DNA of 54,273 nt, from the NCBI GenBank assembly GCA_002327305.1, contig DCUZ01000048.1, positions 1 to 54,273 of the forward strand, read 5' to 3'. Position 1 is the first letter of the stretch, and every line of letters begins with the position of its first letter. The notes under the pieces are model-generated. The model did not search any database and was not told the DNA's origin. It saw only the letters and a program-made list of their open reading frames with translations. The position numbers and the translations under genes were made by a program. The stretch comes from Holophagales bacterium UBA2201. Its GTDB lineage: Bacteria > Acidobacteriota > Thermoanaerobaculia > UBA2201. Shown in pieces: positions 1-6,715 of the stretch.

Positions 1-9
1 TTCGTGTTG

Positions 10-40
10 TTCAACTTCGGTCTAATAGATGTGTTATAAT
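10..40 (+). promoter_or_regulatory. Candidate extended -10 promoter for the locus
   Basis: A perfect extended -10, TGTTATAAT, lies at 32-40. The only -35-like hexamer is TTCAAC at 10-15 with a long 19-bp spacer, so recognition would depend on the extended -10. It points toward rmlA, about 640 bp downstream. I see no JUMPstart/ops element between it and the first gene. Inference from sequence alone. Confidence 0.4.
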
Positions 41-304
41 CGTTTGTTCTTACGCGGAGCGCTCCGGCGCTGGGTTATTTTTGTATCGCCGTGATTTTGA
101 CACGAACGCGCCGCGGAAGGGCCAGCATATCCCTGAGTATTTTCAAGGATTTACGCTATCTTGAAATGCAACTCAGGAGGGCGGAGCATTATAAAGCGTC
201 TGAGCCGCCGATGGGTTGATCGGACCTTTCGAGCCAAAAGGACCGTGCGCCCGCGCCGATTTGGGGCTTGACGCATCATCATGGCCGGACGACCTACGTG
301 TAGG
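41..304. other. Gene-free leader before the first repeat array
   Basis: No credible coding region is visible; the open frames here are antisense or run into the repeats. It holds a 12-bp perfect palindrome CGGAGCGCTCCG at 55-66 just after the candidate promoter. A second small inverted repeat, CCTAC-GT-GTAGG at 293-304, directly abuts the first 9-mer array at 305. If the promoter at 32-40 is real, this is a 5' untranslated leader. No riboswitch is recognised. Confidence 0.4.
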
Positions 305-676
305 TTTCTCGCCTTTCTCGCCTTTCTCGCTTTTCTAGCCTTTCTCGCTTTTCTCGCTTTTCTAGCCTTTCTCGCTTTTCTCGCCTTTCTCGCTTTTCTA
401 GCCTTTCTCGCCTTTCTCGCCATCTGTGGCCACGGACCAAAGACAACGGAATGTTTGTATTTCTCGCCTTTCTCGCTTTTCCAGCCTTTCTCACCCTCTG
501 CGACCACAGACCAAGGACAACGGATCATGGACTATTTCTCCCCGTCTCGCTCGTCTCGCTCGTCTCGCCCGTCTCGCTCCCAGACTGCATTTTATTTCTC
601 GCCTTTCTCGCTTTTCTAGCCTTTCTCGCCATCTATAACCACCGACCAAAGACTACGGACTAAGGACTACGGACTA
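305..676. repeat. Composite 9-mer/7-mer tandem repeat tract upstream of rmlA
   Basis: Thirteen TTTCTCGCY/TTTCTAGCC units fill 305-421. A linker and three 7-mers (CCACGGA, CCAAAGA, CAACGGA) follow at 430-450. Four 9-mers are at 460-495 and 7-mers of the form GACCACA/GACCAAG/GACAACG at 502-534. One TTTCTCCCC unit passes into GTCTCGCTC-type units at 535-579, then four 9-mers at 595-630. Finally come 7-mers GACCAAA/GACTACG/GACTAAG/GACTACG/GACTA at 644-676. The rmlA ATG begins in the register of the last 7-mer, and AAGGA (662-666) in the repeat is the only SD-like sequence. Each 9-mer array ends in a linker of the form ATCTNNNNCC. Confidence 0.93.
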
Positions 677-1558
677 ATGAAAGGTATCATCTTAGCCGGC
701 GGCGCCGGAACCCGTCTGCACCCCGTCACCAAAGGGGTTTCCAAGCAACTGGTCCCGGTGTTCGACAAGCCCATGATCTACTACCCCCTCTCCACCCTCC
801 TGCTGGCGGGGATCCGGGACATCCTGGTCATCACCACCCCCCAGGACCAGACCGCCTTCCGGAACCTCCTGGAAGACGGGTCGCAATGGGGCCTGGACCT
901 CCAATACGCCGCCCAGCCCAATCCCGGCGGGCTGGCGGAGGCGTTCCTCGTCGGGGAAAATTTCATCGGCTCCGACCGCGTCTGCCTCATCCTGGGCGAC
1001 AACATCTTTCACGGCCACAACCTCACTGCCCTCCTGAAATCAGCATCGGCCAGAGAACGGGGCGCCACGGTCTTCGGCTACTGGGTCCGCGACCCGGAGC
1101 GGTACGGCGTCGTGGAGTTCGACGCCTCAGGGAAGGCCATCAGCATCGAAGAGAAACCCGCCCGGCCGCGGTCCAATTACGCCGTGACGGGGCTCTATTT
1201 TTACGACAACGCCGTGATCAGCGAGGCCAAGTCCATCGAGCGCTCGGCCCGCGGGGAACTCGAGATCACCGATGTCAACCGCCGCTACCTGGAACGGGGC
1301 GAGCTGGCCGTCGAGATGCTGGGCAGGGGCTACGCCTGGCTGGACACCGGCACCCATGCCTCCCTCCTCCAGGCCTCCAATTTCGTCCAGGTGGTGGAGG
1401 AGCGGCAGGGACTCAAGATCGCCTGCGTCGAGGAGATCGCCTGGCGGATGGGCTACATCGACGACGCTCAATTGGAGGCCCTCGCCGCCCCCCTGGCCAA
1501 GAACGAATACGGGCAGTATCTGCAAGCCCTTCTGACGGGCCCGAGGCAGGTCCAATAA
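677..1558 (+). CDS. rmlA: Glucose-1-phosphate thymidylyltransferase RmlA
   Basis: Transfers dTMP from dTTP to glucose 1-phosphate, giving dTDP-glucose, the first step toward dTDP-rhamnose and related deoxysugars; cytosolic. The 293-aa length is normal for the family. The N-terminal nucleotide-binding signature LAGGAGTRL is at residues 6-14 with a conserved Lys at 23, and the LGDNIFHG and EEKP stretches of RmlA are present in order. The ATG at 677 gives this canonical N-terminus. It is preceded by repeat DNA; AAGGA in the repeat, 10 nt upstream, could be a weak ribosome-binding site. rmlB, rmlC and rmlD are not in the window, so its product must be used by genes elsewhere or by another dTDP-sugar route. 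Confidence 0.95.
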   Translation: MKGIILAGGAGTRLHPVTKGVSKQLVPVFDKPMIYYPLSTLLLAGIRDILVITTPQDQTAFRNLLEDGSQWGLDLQYAAQPNPGGLAEAFLVGENFIGSDRVCLILGDNIFHGHNLTALLKSASARERGATVFGYWVRDPERYGVVEFDASGKAISIEEKPARPRSNYAVTGLYFYDNAVISEAKSIERSARGELEITDVNRRYLERGELAVEMLGRGYAWLDTGTHASLLQASNFVQVVEERQGLKIACVEEIAWRMGYIDDAQLEALAAPLAKNEYGQYLQALLTGPRQVQ

Positions 1559-1562
1559 AAGC

Positions 1563-1619
1563 GTCTATCTGGTCATCTGGTCTATCTGGTCTGTCTGGTC
1601 CCACTGGTCGCCTGGTCAC
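1563..1619. repeat. Short 9-mer array of the GTCTATCTG type
   Basis: Units GTCTATCTG, GTCATCTG, GTCTATCTG, GTCTGTCTG, GTCCCACTG, GTCGCCTG follow in tandem directly after the rmlA stop. Two units are 8 nt long, the others 9. This is a different sequence family from the TTTCTCGCY arrays but has nearly the same unit length and keeps a TCT core. Confidence 0.8.
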
Positions 1620-1693
1620 GAAATATGATCAGCCCTGCCTGAACCGATGGGCCTTGGCCCTGGGCCTCAAAGAAACGCTGGGGGACGCGCTCC

Positions 1694-1960
1694 GTGGGTG
1701 ACACCAGCCCAGAAGTCGAAGCCCTCTACCGAGAGGCCCTTTTGAAACGGTCCAACGAGGAGCGCTTCATCATGGGGGCGATGATGTTCGAGGCGGCCCG
1801 CGCGATGGTCGTGGCCTCCCTTGACCAGCCGCAGAACTCCCCTGCAGCCAGGACCGAATATTTCCGGCGCGTTTACCGTGACGATCTCCCGGAGGATGTT
1901 TTGGATCACATCTGCGCATGGATCCGCGCTGCCACTCCTGGAAATGCCAAAGTTTTGTAG
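1694..1960 (+). CDS. Small orphan protein of unknown function (88 aa)
   Basis: A GTG start with GGGGGA eight nt upstream opens an 88-aa frame; an in-frame stop at 1640-1642 excludes a much longer N-terminus. The protein is predicted to be largely helical and acidic to neutral, with a central stretch SNEERFIMGAMMFEAARAMV. From memory this resembles small hypothetical proteins that occur beside nucleotidyltransferase-fold genes in environmental bacteria, but I cannot name a characterised family. It lies alone between repeat tracts, separating rmlA from the wbpP-like gene, and has no evident role in sugar synthesis. An antitoxin-like or regulatory role is only a guess. GTG start and small size lower the confidence. 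Confidence 0.6.
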   Translation: MGDTSPEVEALYREALLKRSNEERFIMGAMMFEAARAMVVASLDQPQNSPAARTEYFRRVYRDDLPEDVLDHICAWIRAATPGNAKVL

Positions 1961-2016
1961 CGACCTGACTTCAGCCAGAACGACCTCTGGGCGGAGTGCC
2001 CATGAGTGCTTATTAA

Positions 2017-2162
2017 CCAAGGACAACGGACCACGGACAATCAATGATTTCTCGCCTGTCTCGCTTTTCTCGCTTTTCTCGCTTTTCTCGCCTTTCTAGC
2101 CTTTCTCGCCTTTCTCGCCTTTCTCGCCTTTCTCGCCCGCTTTTGACCACGGACTATCTAAC
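2017..2162. repeat. 7-mer/9-mer composite repeat upstream of the wbpP-like gene
   Basis: Three 7-mers (CCAAGGA, CAACGGA, CCACGGA) are at 2017-2037. Ten 9-mers at 2048-2137 are mostly TTTCTCGCC or TTTCTCGCT, with one TGTCTCGCT and one TTTCTAGCC. Then come a linker and two more 7-mers (GACCACG, GACTATC) at 2145-2158, four bases before the next ATG. The stretch 1961-2016 before it shows nothing recognisable. Confidence 0.92.
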
Positions 2163-3119
2163 ATGACATTCTATTCAGATAAATCGGTATTGGTGACCGG
2201 CGGCGCCGGGTTCATCGGCTCCCACCTGGTGGACGGCCTCCTGGAGGCCGGGGCCCGGGTGCGGGTGATGGACAACCTCGCCACGGGCAGGAAAGCGAAC
2301 CTGGCCCACTGCCTGGACCGCATCGAATTCCTTGAAGCCGACATCCGCGACTTCGCGGCCTGCACCCGGGCCGCCGCCGGCGCGGAGGTGGTGTTCCACC
2401 AGGCCGCCCTCGGCTCGGTCCCCCGGTCCATGGAACATCCGGAGTTGTCCGTTGATGTCAACGTCCGCGGCACACTCAACATCTTCACCGCCTGCCGCGA
2501 CGCCGGCGTCAAGCGCGTGGTCTACGCATCCTCTTCCTCCGTCTACGGGGATTCTGAGCGGCTTCCCAAGGTGGAGGGCGAGGAAGGGACGCCCCTTTCC
2601 CCCTACGCCTGGTCCAAGAAAGCCAATGAGGACATGGCATCCCTATTCCACCGCTGTTATGGGATGGACTTCATCGGCCTGCGCTACTTCAATGTCTTCG
2701 GCCCCCGGCAGGACCCGGAGGGCGCCTATGCCGCCGTCATCCCCCGGTTCTTCAAGGCCTGCCTCATGAACGAATCCCCGGTGATCTACGGCGACGGGGA
2801 GCAGTCCCGCGACTTCACCTTCGTCGGCGATGTGGTCGCGGCCAACATGGCGGCGGGGCGGGCCGGCGAGCCGGCGTGGAACCGCCCCTACAACATCGCC
2901 GGCGGCCGCAGGGTAACGGTCCTAGATCTTGCCAAAGCGGTCGTCACCCTGACAGGGCGCTCCCTGAAGCCCACCTTCGCCCCCCCCCGTCCCGGTGACG
3001 TCAAGCACTCCCTCGCCGACATCTCCGCCGCCCGCGAGCTTCTCGTCTTCAATCCCTCTGTATCGTTCGACGAAGGCCTCTCCCTAAGCGCAAATCACTA
3101 CCGAGCGCTTTTCTCATGA
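2163..3119 (+). CDS. wbpP: UDP-N-acetylglucosamine 4-epimerase-like SDR (WbpP/WbgU type)
   Basis: An extended short-chain dehydrogenase of 318 aa with the NAD-binding GGAGFIGS motif at residues 13-20. The catalytic Tyr148 and Lys152 lie in the stretch SPYAWSK. Sequence surrounding SSSSVYGD and the run GLRYFNVFGPRQDPEGAYAA strongly resemble WbpP and WbgU. Those enzymes interconvert UDP-GlcNAc and UDP-GalNAc, or their uronic acids, at C4. It acts in the cytosol on sugar nucleotides. No strong SD precedes the ATG; 7-mer repeat DNA runs to four bases before it. A C9 run lies at 2980-2988. Other SDR epimerases (GalE-like) are an alternative, but the WbpP signature is good. Confidence 0.85.
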   Translation: MTFYSDKSVLVTGGAGFIGSHLVDGLLEAGARVRVMDNLATGRKANLAHCLDRIEFLEADIRDFAACTRAAAGAEVVFHQAALGSVPRSMEHPELSVDVNVRGTLNIFTACRDAGVKRVVYASSSSVYGDSERLPKVEGEEGTPLSPYAWSKKANEDMASLFHRCYGMDFIGLRYFNVFGPRQDPEGAYAAVIPRFFKACLMNESPVIYGDGEQSRDFTFVGDVVAANMAAGRAGEPAWNRPYNIAGGRRVTVLDLAKAVVTLTGRSLKPTFAPPRPGDVKHSLADISAARELLVFNPSVSFDEGLSLSANHYRALFS

Positions 3120-3322
3120 TTTCTAGCCTTTCTAGCCTTTCTCGCTTTTCTCGCCTTTCTCGCTTTTCTCGCTTTTCTCGCTTTTCTAGCCTTTCTCGCC
3201 TTTCTCGCCTTTCTCGCCTTTCTCGCCTTTCTAGCCTTTCTCGCCTTTCTCGCTTGTCTCGCCATCTTTTGCCAACGGCCCAAGGACATGTTTTTGAAGA
3301 CCACGGACCAAGGACTATTTGA
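3120..3322. repeat. 16-unit 9-mer array plus 7-mers upstream of the nucleotidyltransferase
   Basis: Sixteen 9-mers (TTTCTAGCC, TTTCTCGCC, TTTCTCGCT, last TGTCTCGCC) occupy 3120-3263, starting one base after the preceding stop codon. The linker ATCTTTTGCC follows at 3264-3273, matching the linkers at 422 and 631. The 7-mers GACCACG, GACCAAG, GACTATT at 3299-3319 lead directly into the next start. AAGGA at 3310-3314 is part of the repeat and is an ideally spaced SD (8 nt) for the ATG at 3323. Confidence 0.93.
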
Positions 3323-3790
3323 ATGAATTATCCGACGATCTTCCAAACCCTCCGCGACGCCGATATCCGATATGTGCTGATCGGCGGCATGGCGGTGGTC
3401 CTTCACGGCTATCCCCGATTCACGCAGGATATGGATATCGTGTTGGACTTGGAACCCGCCAATGCGGGAAGGTTCCTGGCAAGCATGGAGAAGATCGGCT
3501 TCGCCCCCCGGGTCCCCGTGCCCGCTTCCGCGTTCCTGGATCCTCTCCAGCGCGAAGCGTGGGTCCGCGAGAAGAATCTGCAGGCATTCTCCTTTGTGTG
3601 CCGCGAGGACCCTTTCTTCATCGTGGATGTCCTGTTGACGATCCCATACGAGAGCGTCCCGGCCGTGGTGCTGGAAGCCGCGGGAATGCAGGTCCCCGTC
3701 ATCGCCCGCGCGGCGCTGATCCGGATGAAAAAAGCCACCGGCCGGACCCAAGACCTGGCCGATGCCGAGGCGCTGGAAAGCGCAAGATGA
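3323..3790 (+). CDS. Minimal nucleotidyltransferase-fold protein, possible toxin
   Basis: A 155-aa protein of the nucleotidyltransferase (Pol beta/AbiEii-MNT-like) fold. A Gly-Gly pair at 21-22 is followed by Asp36 and Asp38 in QDMDIV, and a likely third carboxylate is Asp102 in FIVDVLL. These are the metal-binding positions of the fold. The SD AAGGA, eight nt upstream, lies inside the flanking repeat. Its stop overlaps the start of the HTH gene by ATGA, so the two are translationally coupled. Such pairings are typical of toxin-antitoxin or abortive-infection-like modules, which is the inference here; a specific substrate cannot be read from the sequence. It has no evident sugar-pathway role. 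Confidence 0.85.
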   Translation: MNYPTIFQTLRDADIRYVLIGGMAVVLHGYPRFTQDMDIVLDLEPANAGRFLASMEKIGFAPRVPVPASAFLDPLQREAWVREKNLQAFSFVCREDPFFIVDVLLTIPYESVPAVVLEAAGMQVPVIARAALIRMKKATGRTQDLADAEALESAR

Positions 3791-4197
3791 TCACACCGCT
3801 TCAGACCCTGGAGCGTCTGCAGGAATGGGTCCGTCAGACCCAGTCGGCCGGCGTTTTCTGGAATGCCTTCGTCACCAAGGGCCGGGAAACCCCTAATTTG
3901 CGACTATGGGTCGCCCGCTCCCGCGCCGGTCTTCCAGAAACCGATCTCGCCGCGCAACTCGGCCTGGAGCCGGATGAATACAAGCGGCTGGAGCGGACCG
4001 GGGAGCCCATCCCCGCAGAGGTGATGAGGAAGGCCAGCATCATCCTTGACACACCGATGGCCTGGTTGCAGTGCTCCCCGGAAGGGACGATGCAAGCCGA
4101 CCTCTTCGGAAACCCTATAAATGAAGCCAAAGATCAGTCTCTGAAGGGTCCTCAGCAAGCCGAGGACGGACTTAGGGCAGTGATGACCACCCGATGA
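3787..4197 (+). CDS. Helix-turn-helix (Xre-like) protein paired with the nucleotidyltransferase
   Basis: A 136-aa protein whose ATG overlaps the upstream stop (ATGA). Residues about 37-95 look like a helix-turn-helix domain: LRLWVARSRAGLPETDLAAQ, then LGLEPDEYKRLERTGEPIP, then a closing helix. The N-terminal 35 residues are helical and the last 35 hydrophilic and probably disordered. Coupled to a nucleotidyltransferase-fold gene, it is a candidate antitoxin and autoregulator. Order is toxin-like gene first. A longer in-frame reading back to 3319 exists, but it is the shadow of the preceding gene. The module is flanked on both sides by 9-mer arrays in the same orientation. Confidence 0.75.
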   Translation: MITPLQTLERLQEWVRQTQSAGVFWNAFVTKGRETPNLRLWVARSRAGLPETDLAAQLGLEPDEYKRLERTGEPIPAEVMRKASIILDTPMAWLQCSPEGTMQADLFGNPINEAKDQSLKGPQQAEDGLRAVMTTR

Positions 4198-4233
4198 ACG
4201 AAACACACCGAACGCTGAACGGTTATTTGTTGC

Positions 4234-4464
4234 TTTCTAGCCTTTCCAGCCTTTCCAGCCTTTCTAGCCTTTCCAGCCTTTCCAGCCTTTCTAGCCTTTC
4301 TCGCCTTTCCAGCCTTTCTAGCCTTTCTAGCCTTTCTAGCCTTTCCAGCCTTTCTCGCTTTTCTCGCTTTTCTAGCCTTTCTCGCCTTTCCAGCCTTTCT
4401 CGCCTTTCTCGCCCGTCTCGCCCGTCTCGCCCGTCTCGCACCTATTTAGCCAAGGATTGATTAA
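4234..4464. repeat. 23-unit 9-mer array upstream of wbpB
   Basis: Twenty-three 9-mers run from 4234 to 4440. They begin as TTTCTAGCC and TTTCCAGCC, pass to TTTCTCGCC, and end as three CGTCTCGC units. One array thus contains a transition between the TTTCTCGCC and GTCTCGCCC families. After it, AAGGA at about 4452-4456 sits eight nt before the wbpB ATG and serves as SD. The 36 bp between the HTH gene and the array hold nothing recognisable. Confidence 0.93.
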
Positions 4465-5409
4465 ATGAAGAACTTCGCATTGGTGGGCACCGCCGGCTAC
4501 ATCGCCCCGCGCCACTTGAAGGCCATCGCCGACACGGGCAACAAGCTTGTGGCCGCCACCGATCCGCACGACAGCGTGGGCATCCTGGACCGGTTCTTCC
4601 CCGACGCGGCCTTCTTCACGGAGATCGAGCGGTTCGACCGGCACCTGGAGAAACTGCGCCGCAAGGAAGAGGACGGGCGGGTGAAATTCGTCTCCATTTG
4701 TTCGCCGAACTACCTGCACGATTCCCACATCCGCCTCGCCCTGCGCGTGAAGGCCGACGCCATCTGCGAGAAGCCACTGGTGGTCAACCCCTGGAACCTC
4801 GACGCCCTGGAGGAGCTGGAGCACGAGACCGGCAACCGGGTCTGGACCATCCTCCAACTCCGCGTCCATCCGGCGCTGACGGCCCTCAAGCAGCAGATGG
4901 AGGCGGACAGCGGCGGGCGGAAGGCGGACATCGTCCTCTCCTACATCACCCGCCGCGGCGCATGGTACCACTCCTCCTGGAAGGGCTCCGAGGAGAAATC
5001 GGGCGGCCTCGTCATGAACATCGGGGTTCACTTCTTCGACATGCTCATCTGGCTCTTCGGAAGCGTCGAAGGGAGTCAGGTCCACCTACGCCGGCCCGAC
5101 AAGCTGTCCGGAGCCCTGGAACTGGAGCGGGCGCGGGTGCGGTGGTTCCTCTCGGTGGACGCACAGGACCTGCCGGCCGAAGCCCTCGCCCAAGGCGCCT
5201 CCGCCTTCCGCTCCATCACCGTGGACGGGAGCGAGATCGAATTCACCGAAGGATTCACCGACCTGCACACCCGTGTTTATGAGCGCATCCTGGCCGGCCA
5301 AGGCTTCGGCATCCGCGACGCCCACCCCTCCATCGAACTGGTCCACAAGATCCGCCACTCCGACATCTCCACCGACCGTTCCTCCCTTCACCCTAATCTT
5401 TCTCGATAG
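4465..5409 (+). CDS. wbpB: UDP-GlcNAc(A) 3-dehydrogenase, Gfo/Idh/MocA family (WbpB/WlbA)
   Basis: In the Pseudomonas and Bordetella pathways WbpB/WlbA oxidises C3 of UDP-N-acetylglucosaminuronic acid with bound NAD, so that WbpE can transaminate it. This 314-aa protein has an N-terminal Rossmann fold with a variant nucleotide motif GTAGYIA (residues 8-14). It also has the family CEKPL with Lys103, and the NIGVHFFDML segment with His189, both at expected catalytic positions. A good SD (AAGGA, eight nt) supports the ATG. Genes for the following steps, wbpE and wbpD, lie downstream in the same direction but are separated by S23 genes and repeats. The UDP-GlcNAc 6-dehydrogenase WbpA is not in the window. 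Confidence 0.92.
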   Translation: MKNFALVGTAGYIAPRHLKAIADTGNKLVAATDPHDSVGILDRFFPDAAFFTEIERFDRHLEKLRRKEEDGRVKFVSICSPNYLHDSHIRLALRVKADAICEKPLVVNPWNLDALEELEHETGNRVWTILQLRVHPALTALKQQMEADSGGRKADIVLSYITRRGAWYHSSWKGSEEKSGGLVMNIGVHFFDMLIWLFGSVEGSQVHLRRPDKLSGALELERARVRWFLSVDAQDLPAEALAQGASAFRSITVDGSEIEFTEGFTDLHTRVYERILAGQGFGIRDAHPSIELVHKIRHSDISTDRSSLHPNLSR

Positions 5410-5418
5410 GCAGTCATT

Positions 5419-5552
5419 GAGTCTGTAGGGTCTATTGAGTCTATTGAGTCTCTTGGGTCTATAGAGTCTATAGGGTCTGTAGGGTCTGTAGGGTCTGTGG
5501 GGTCTGTGGGGTCTATAGGGTCTGTAGGGTCTATAGGGTCTATTGAGTCTTA
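5419..5552. repeat. Left inverted 9-mer array of S23 cassette 1
   Basis: Fourteen tandem 9-mers of the form RRGTCTRTR (GAGTCTGTA, GGGTCTATT, GGGTCTGTA, GGGTCTATA and variants) plus a partial unit. The unit shares 9-bp length and a GTCT core with the other arrays but is a separate sequence family. Its reverse complement is repeated on the other side of the S23 gene at 5955-6044. Confidence 0.93.
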
Positions 5553-5574
5553 GCAACAACGCCCGATCAAATAT

Positions 5575-5958
5575 ATGAAAATCAACAGGTTTGAAGATAT
5601 TATTGCCTGGCAGAAAGCCAGGGAGATCTGCGGTCAGGTCTACGTTGCAACTTTAAACAAAGAATATGCAAAGGATTTTGGACTCAGGGATCAATCTCGA
5701 AGGGCCGCAGTATCAATCATGGCTAACATAGCTGAAGGATTTTCAAGAAACACCGACAAGGAATTCCGCCAATTCTTGTTTGTCGCGAAGGGTTCGGCAT
5801 CAGAACTCCAAAGTCATCTCTATATCGCTCTGGATCAGCACTATCTCGAACAAGCCCAGTTCGACCAGATCCGCGCCGAACTCGAACACCTTTCCAAAAT
5901 GTTATCCAACTTGATCAAATACCTCGCCCAACCCCCAAAGCCCAAGCAGACTGGATAG
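5575..5958 (+). CDS. Four-helix-bundle protein, S23/IVS-encoded protein family
   Basis: A 127-aa, mostly helical protein with the typical S23 landmarks: N-terminal RFEDIIAWQKAREI, central SRRAAVSIMANIAEGF and FRQFLFVAKGSASEL. Family members occur in 23S rRNA intervening sequences, and the related bAvd is a nucleic-acid-binding accessory of diversity-generating retroelements; the function of free-standing members is unknown. No SD precedes the ATG. The stop TAG is the first part of the downstream ATAGACCCA repeat, so gene and array are fused. The gene is visibly more AT-rich than its sugar-gene neighbours, suggesting separate origin. No reverse transcriptase is nearby. Confidence 0.92.
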   Translation: MKINRFEDIIAWQKAREICGQVYVATLNKEYAKDFGLRDQSRRAAVSIMANIAEGFSRNTDKEFRQFLFVAKGSASELQSHLYIALDQHYLEQAQFDQIRAELEHLSKMLSNLIKYLAQPPKPKQTG

Positions 5959-6044
5959 ACCCAACAGACCCAATAGACCCAATAGACGCAATAGACCCAA
6001 TAGACCCAATAGACCCAATAGACCCAATAGACTCCATAGACTCA
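5955..6044. repeat. Right inverted 9-mer array of S23 cassette 1
   Basis: Ten units of ATAGACCCA with few variants (ACAGACCCA, ATAGACGCA, ATAGACTCC, ATAGACTCA). They are the reverse complement of the RRGTCTRTR array upstream of the S23 gene; for example CAATAGACCC here pairs with GGGTCTATTG on the left. The first unit overlaps the S23 stop codon. Confidence 0.93.
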
Positions 6045-6069
6045 ACGACCATAAAGACCGAGGTATTGC

Positions 6070-6654
6070 ATGACCTACTTCAAACACGATTCTTCTTTTG
6101 TAGACGACCAAGTAACGATCGGCGACGGCACCAAGATCTGGCACTTCTGCCACATCCTGAAAAACACCCGCATCGGCGCCAACTGCATCTTCGGCCAGAA
6201 CTGCATGGTGGGGCCCAATGTCACCATCGGCGACCGGGTCAAGGTGCAGAACAATGTCAGCATCTATGACGGGGTGGAGCTGGAGGACGATGTTTTCTGC
6301 GCCCCCTCCATGGTCTTCACCAACGTCATCAACCCCCGCGGGTTCATCGAACGGAAGCAGGAATTCAAGAAGACCCTGGTGAAGCGCGGCGCCACCCTCG
6401 GCGCCAACTCCACCGTCGTCTGCGGCTCCACCGTCGGCCGTTACGCCCTGGTGGGCGCGGGGGCCGTGGTGGTCACCGACGTCCCCGACTACGCCCTCAT
6501 GCTCGGCGTCCCGGCCAAGCGCAAAGGGTGGGTGTGCAAGTGCGGCACCACCCTCAAGGACGCCAAGGACGGGCAGGAGATCGTCTGTCCGGAATGCGGG
6601 TCGCGGTATCAACCGCAGGGCGAAGTTCTCGGGGTTATAGAAGAGAAGATATAA
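6070..6654 (+). CDS. wbpD: UDP-2-acetamido-3-amino sugar uronate N-acetyltransferase (WbpD/WlbB)
   Basis: Acetyl-CoA-dependent acetylation of the 3-amino group that WbpE introduces, giving UDP-GlcNAc3NAcA; a trimeric left-handed beta-helix enzyme. The 194-aa protein shows hexapeptide repeats from about residue 12 to 140 and the FTNVINPR segment of WbpD at 83-90. Unlike many homologues it ends in a small zinc-ribbon-like tail with Cys156, Cys158, Cys173 and Cys176. GAGG six nt upstream of the ATG is a good SD. The gene stands between two S23 cassettes, so it is split from wbpB and wbpE by guest genes although they act in consecutive steps. Confidence 0.93.
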   Translation: MTYFKHDSSFVDDQVTIGDGTKIWHFCHILKNTRIGANCIFGQNCMVGPNVTIGDRVKVQNNVSIYDGVELEDDVFCAPSMVFTNVINPRGFIERKQEFKKTLVKRGATLGANSTVVCGSTVGRYALVGAGAVVVTDVPDYALMLGVPAKRKGWVCKCGTTLKDAKDGQEIVCPECGSRYQPQGEVLGVIEEKI

Positions 6655-6656
6655 CT

Positions 6657-6694
6657 GCGAGACGGGCGAGACAAGCGAGACGGGCGAGCGAGAT
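6657..6694. repeat. Left inverted 9-mer array of S23 cassette 2
   Basis: Units GCGAGACGG, GCGAGACAA, GCGAGACGG and a decayed end follow two bases after the wbpD stop. This is the only array of the TCTCGCC type in the window that reads in the opposite direction. GCGAGACGGGCGAGAC at 6657-6672 is the exact reverse complement of 7122-7137. Confidence 0.88.
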
Positions 6695-6715
6695 ACCCTA
6701 TACTGCGTACAATCG

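Larger units (their letters stand above)
5419..6044 (+). other. S23 cassette 1: S23 gene between inverted 9-mer arrays
   Basis: The S23 gene (5575-5958) is bracketed by RRGTCTRTR units on the left and ATAGACCCA units on the right, which are reverse complements. The transcript could fold into an imperfect stem about 90 bp long with the coding region in the loop. The right array supplies the S23 stop codon. The arrangement recalls the stem-loop insertions (IVS) that carry S23 genes in 23S rRNA of some bacteria, but here there is no rRNA. Confidence 0.7.

Noticed and set aside
97..102. TTGACA as -35 element
   Set aside because: No -10-like hexamer at 15-19 bp spacing downstream.
151..663. Overlapping open frames on both strands encoding FLA or KAR tripeptide repeats
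   Set aside because: They are translations of the 9-bp tandem repeats, which contain no stop codons in several frames; several frames overlap and none has other protein features.
4194..4460. Open frame of LSS/LSR tripeptide repeats after the HTH gene
   Set aside because: Same cause: translation of the 23-unit array; it starts at the end of the HTH gene and has no SD.
5419..6044. 23S rRNA intervening sequence
   Set aside because: The flanks are protein genes of the wbp pathway; there is no rRNA sequence.
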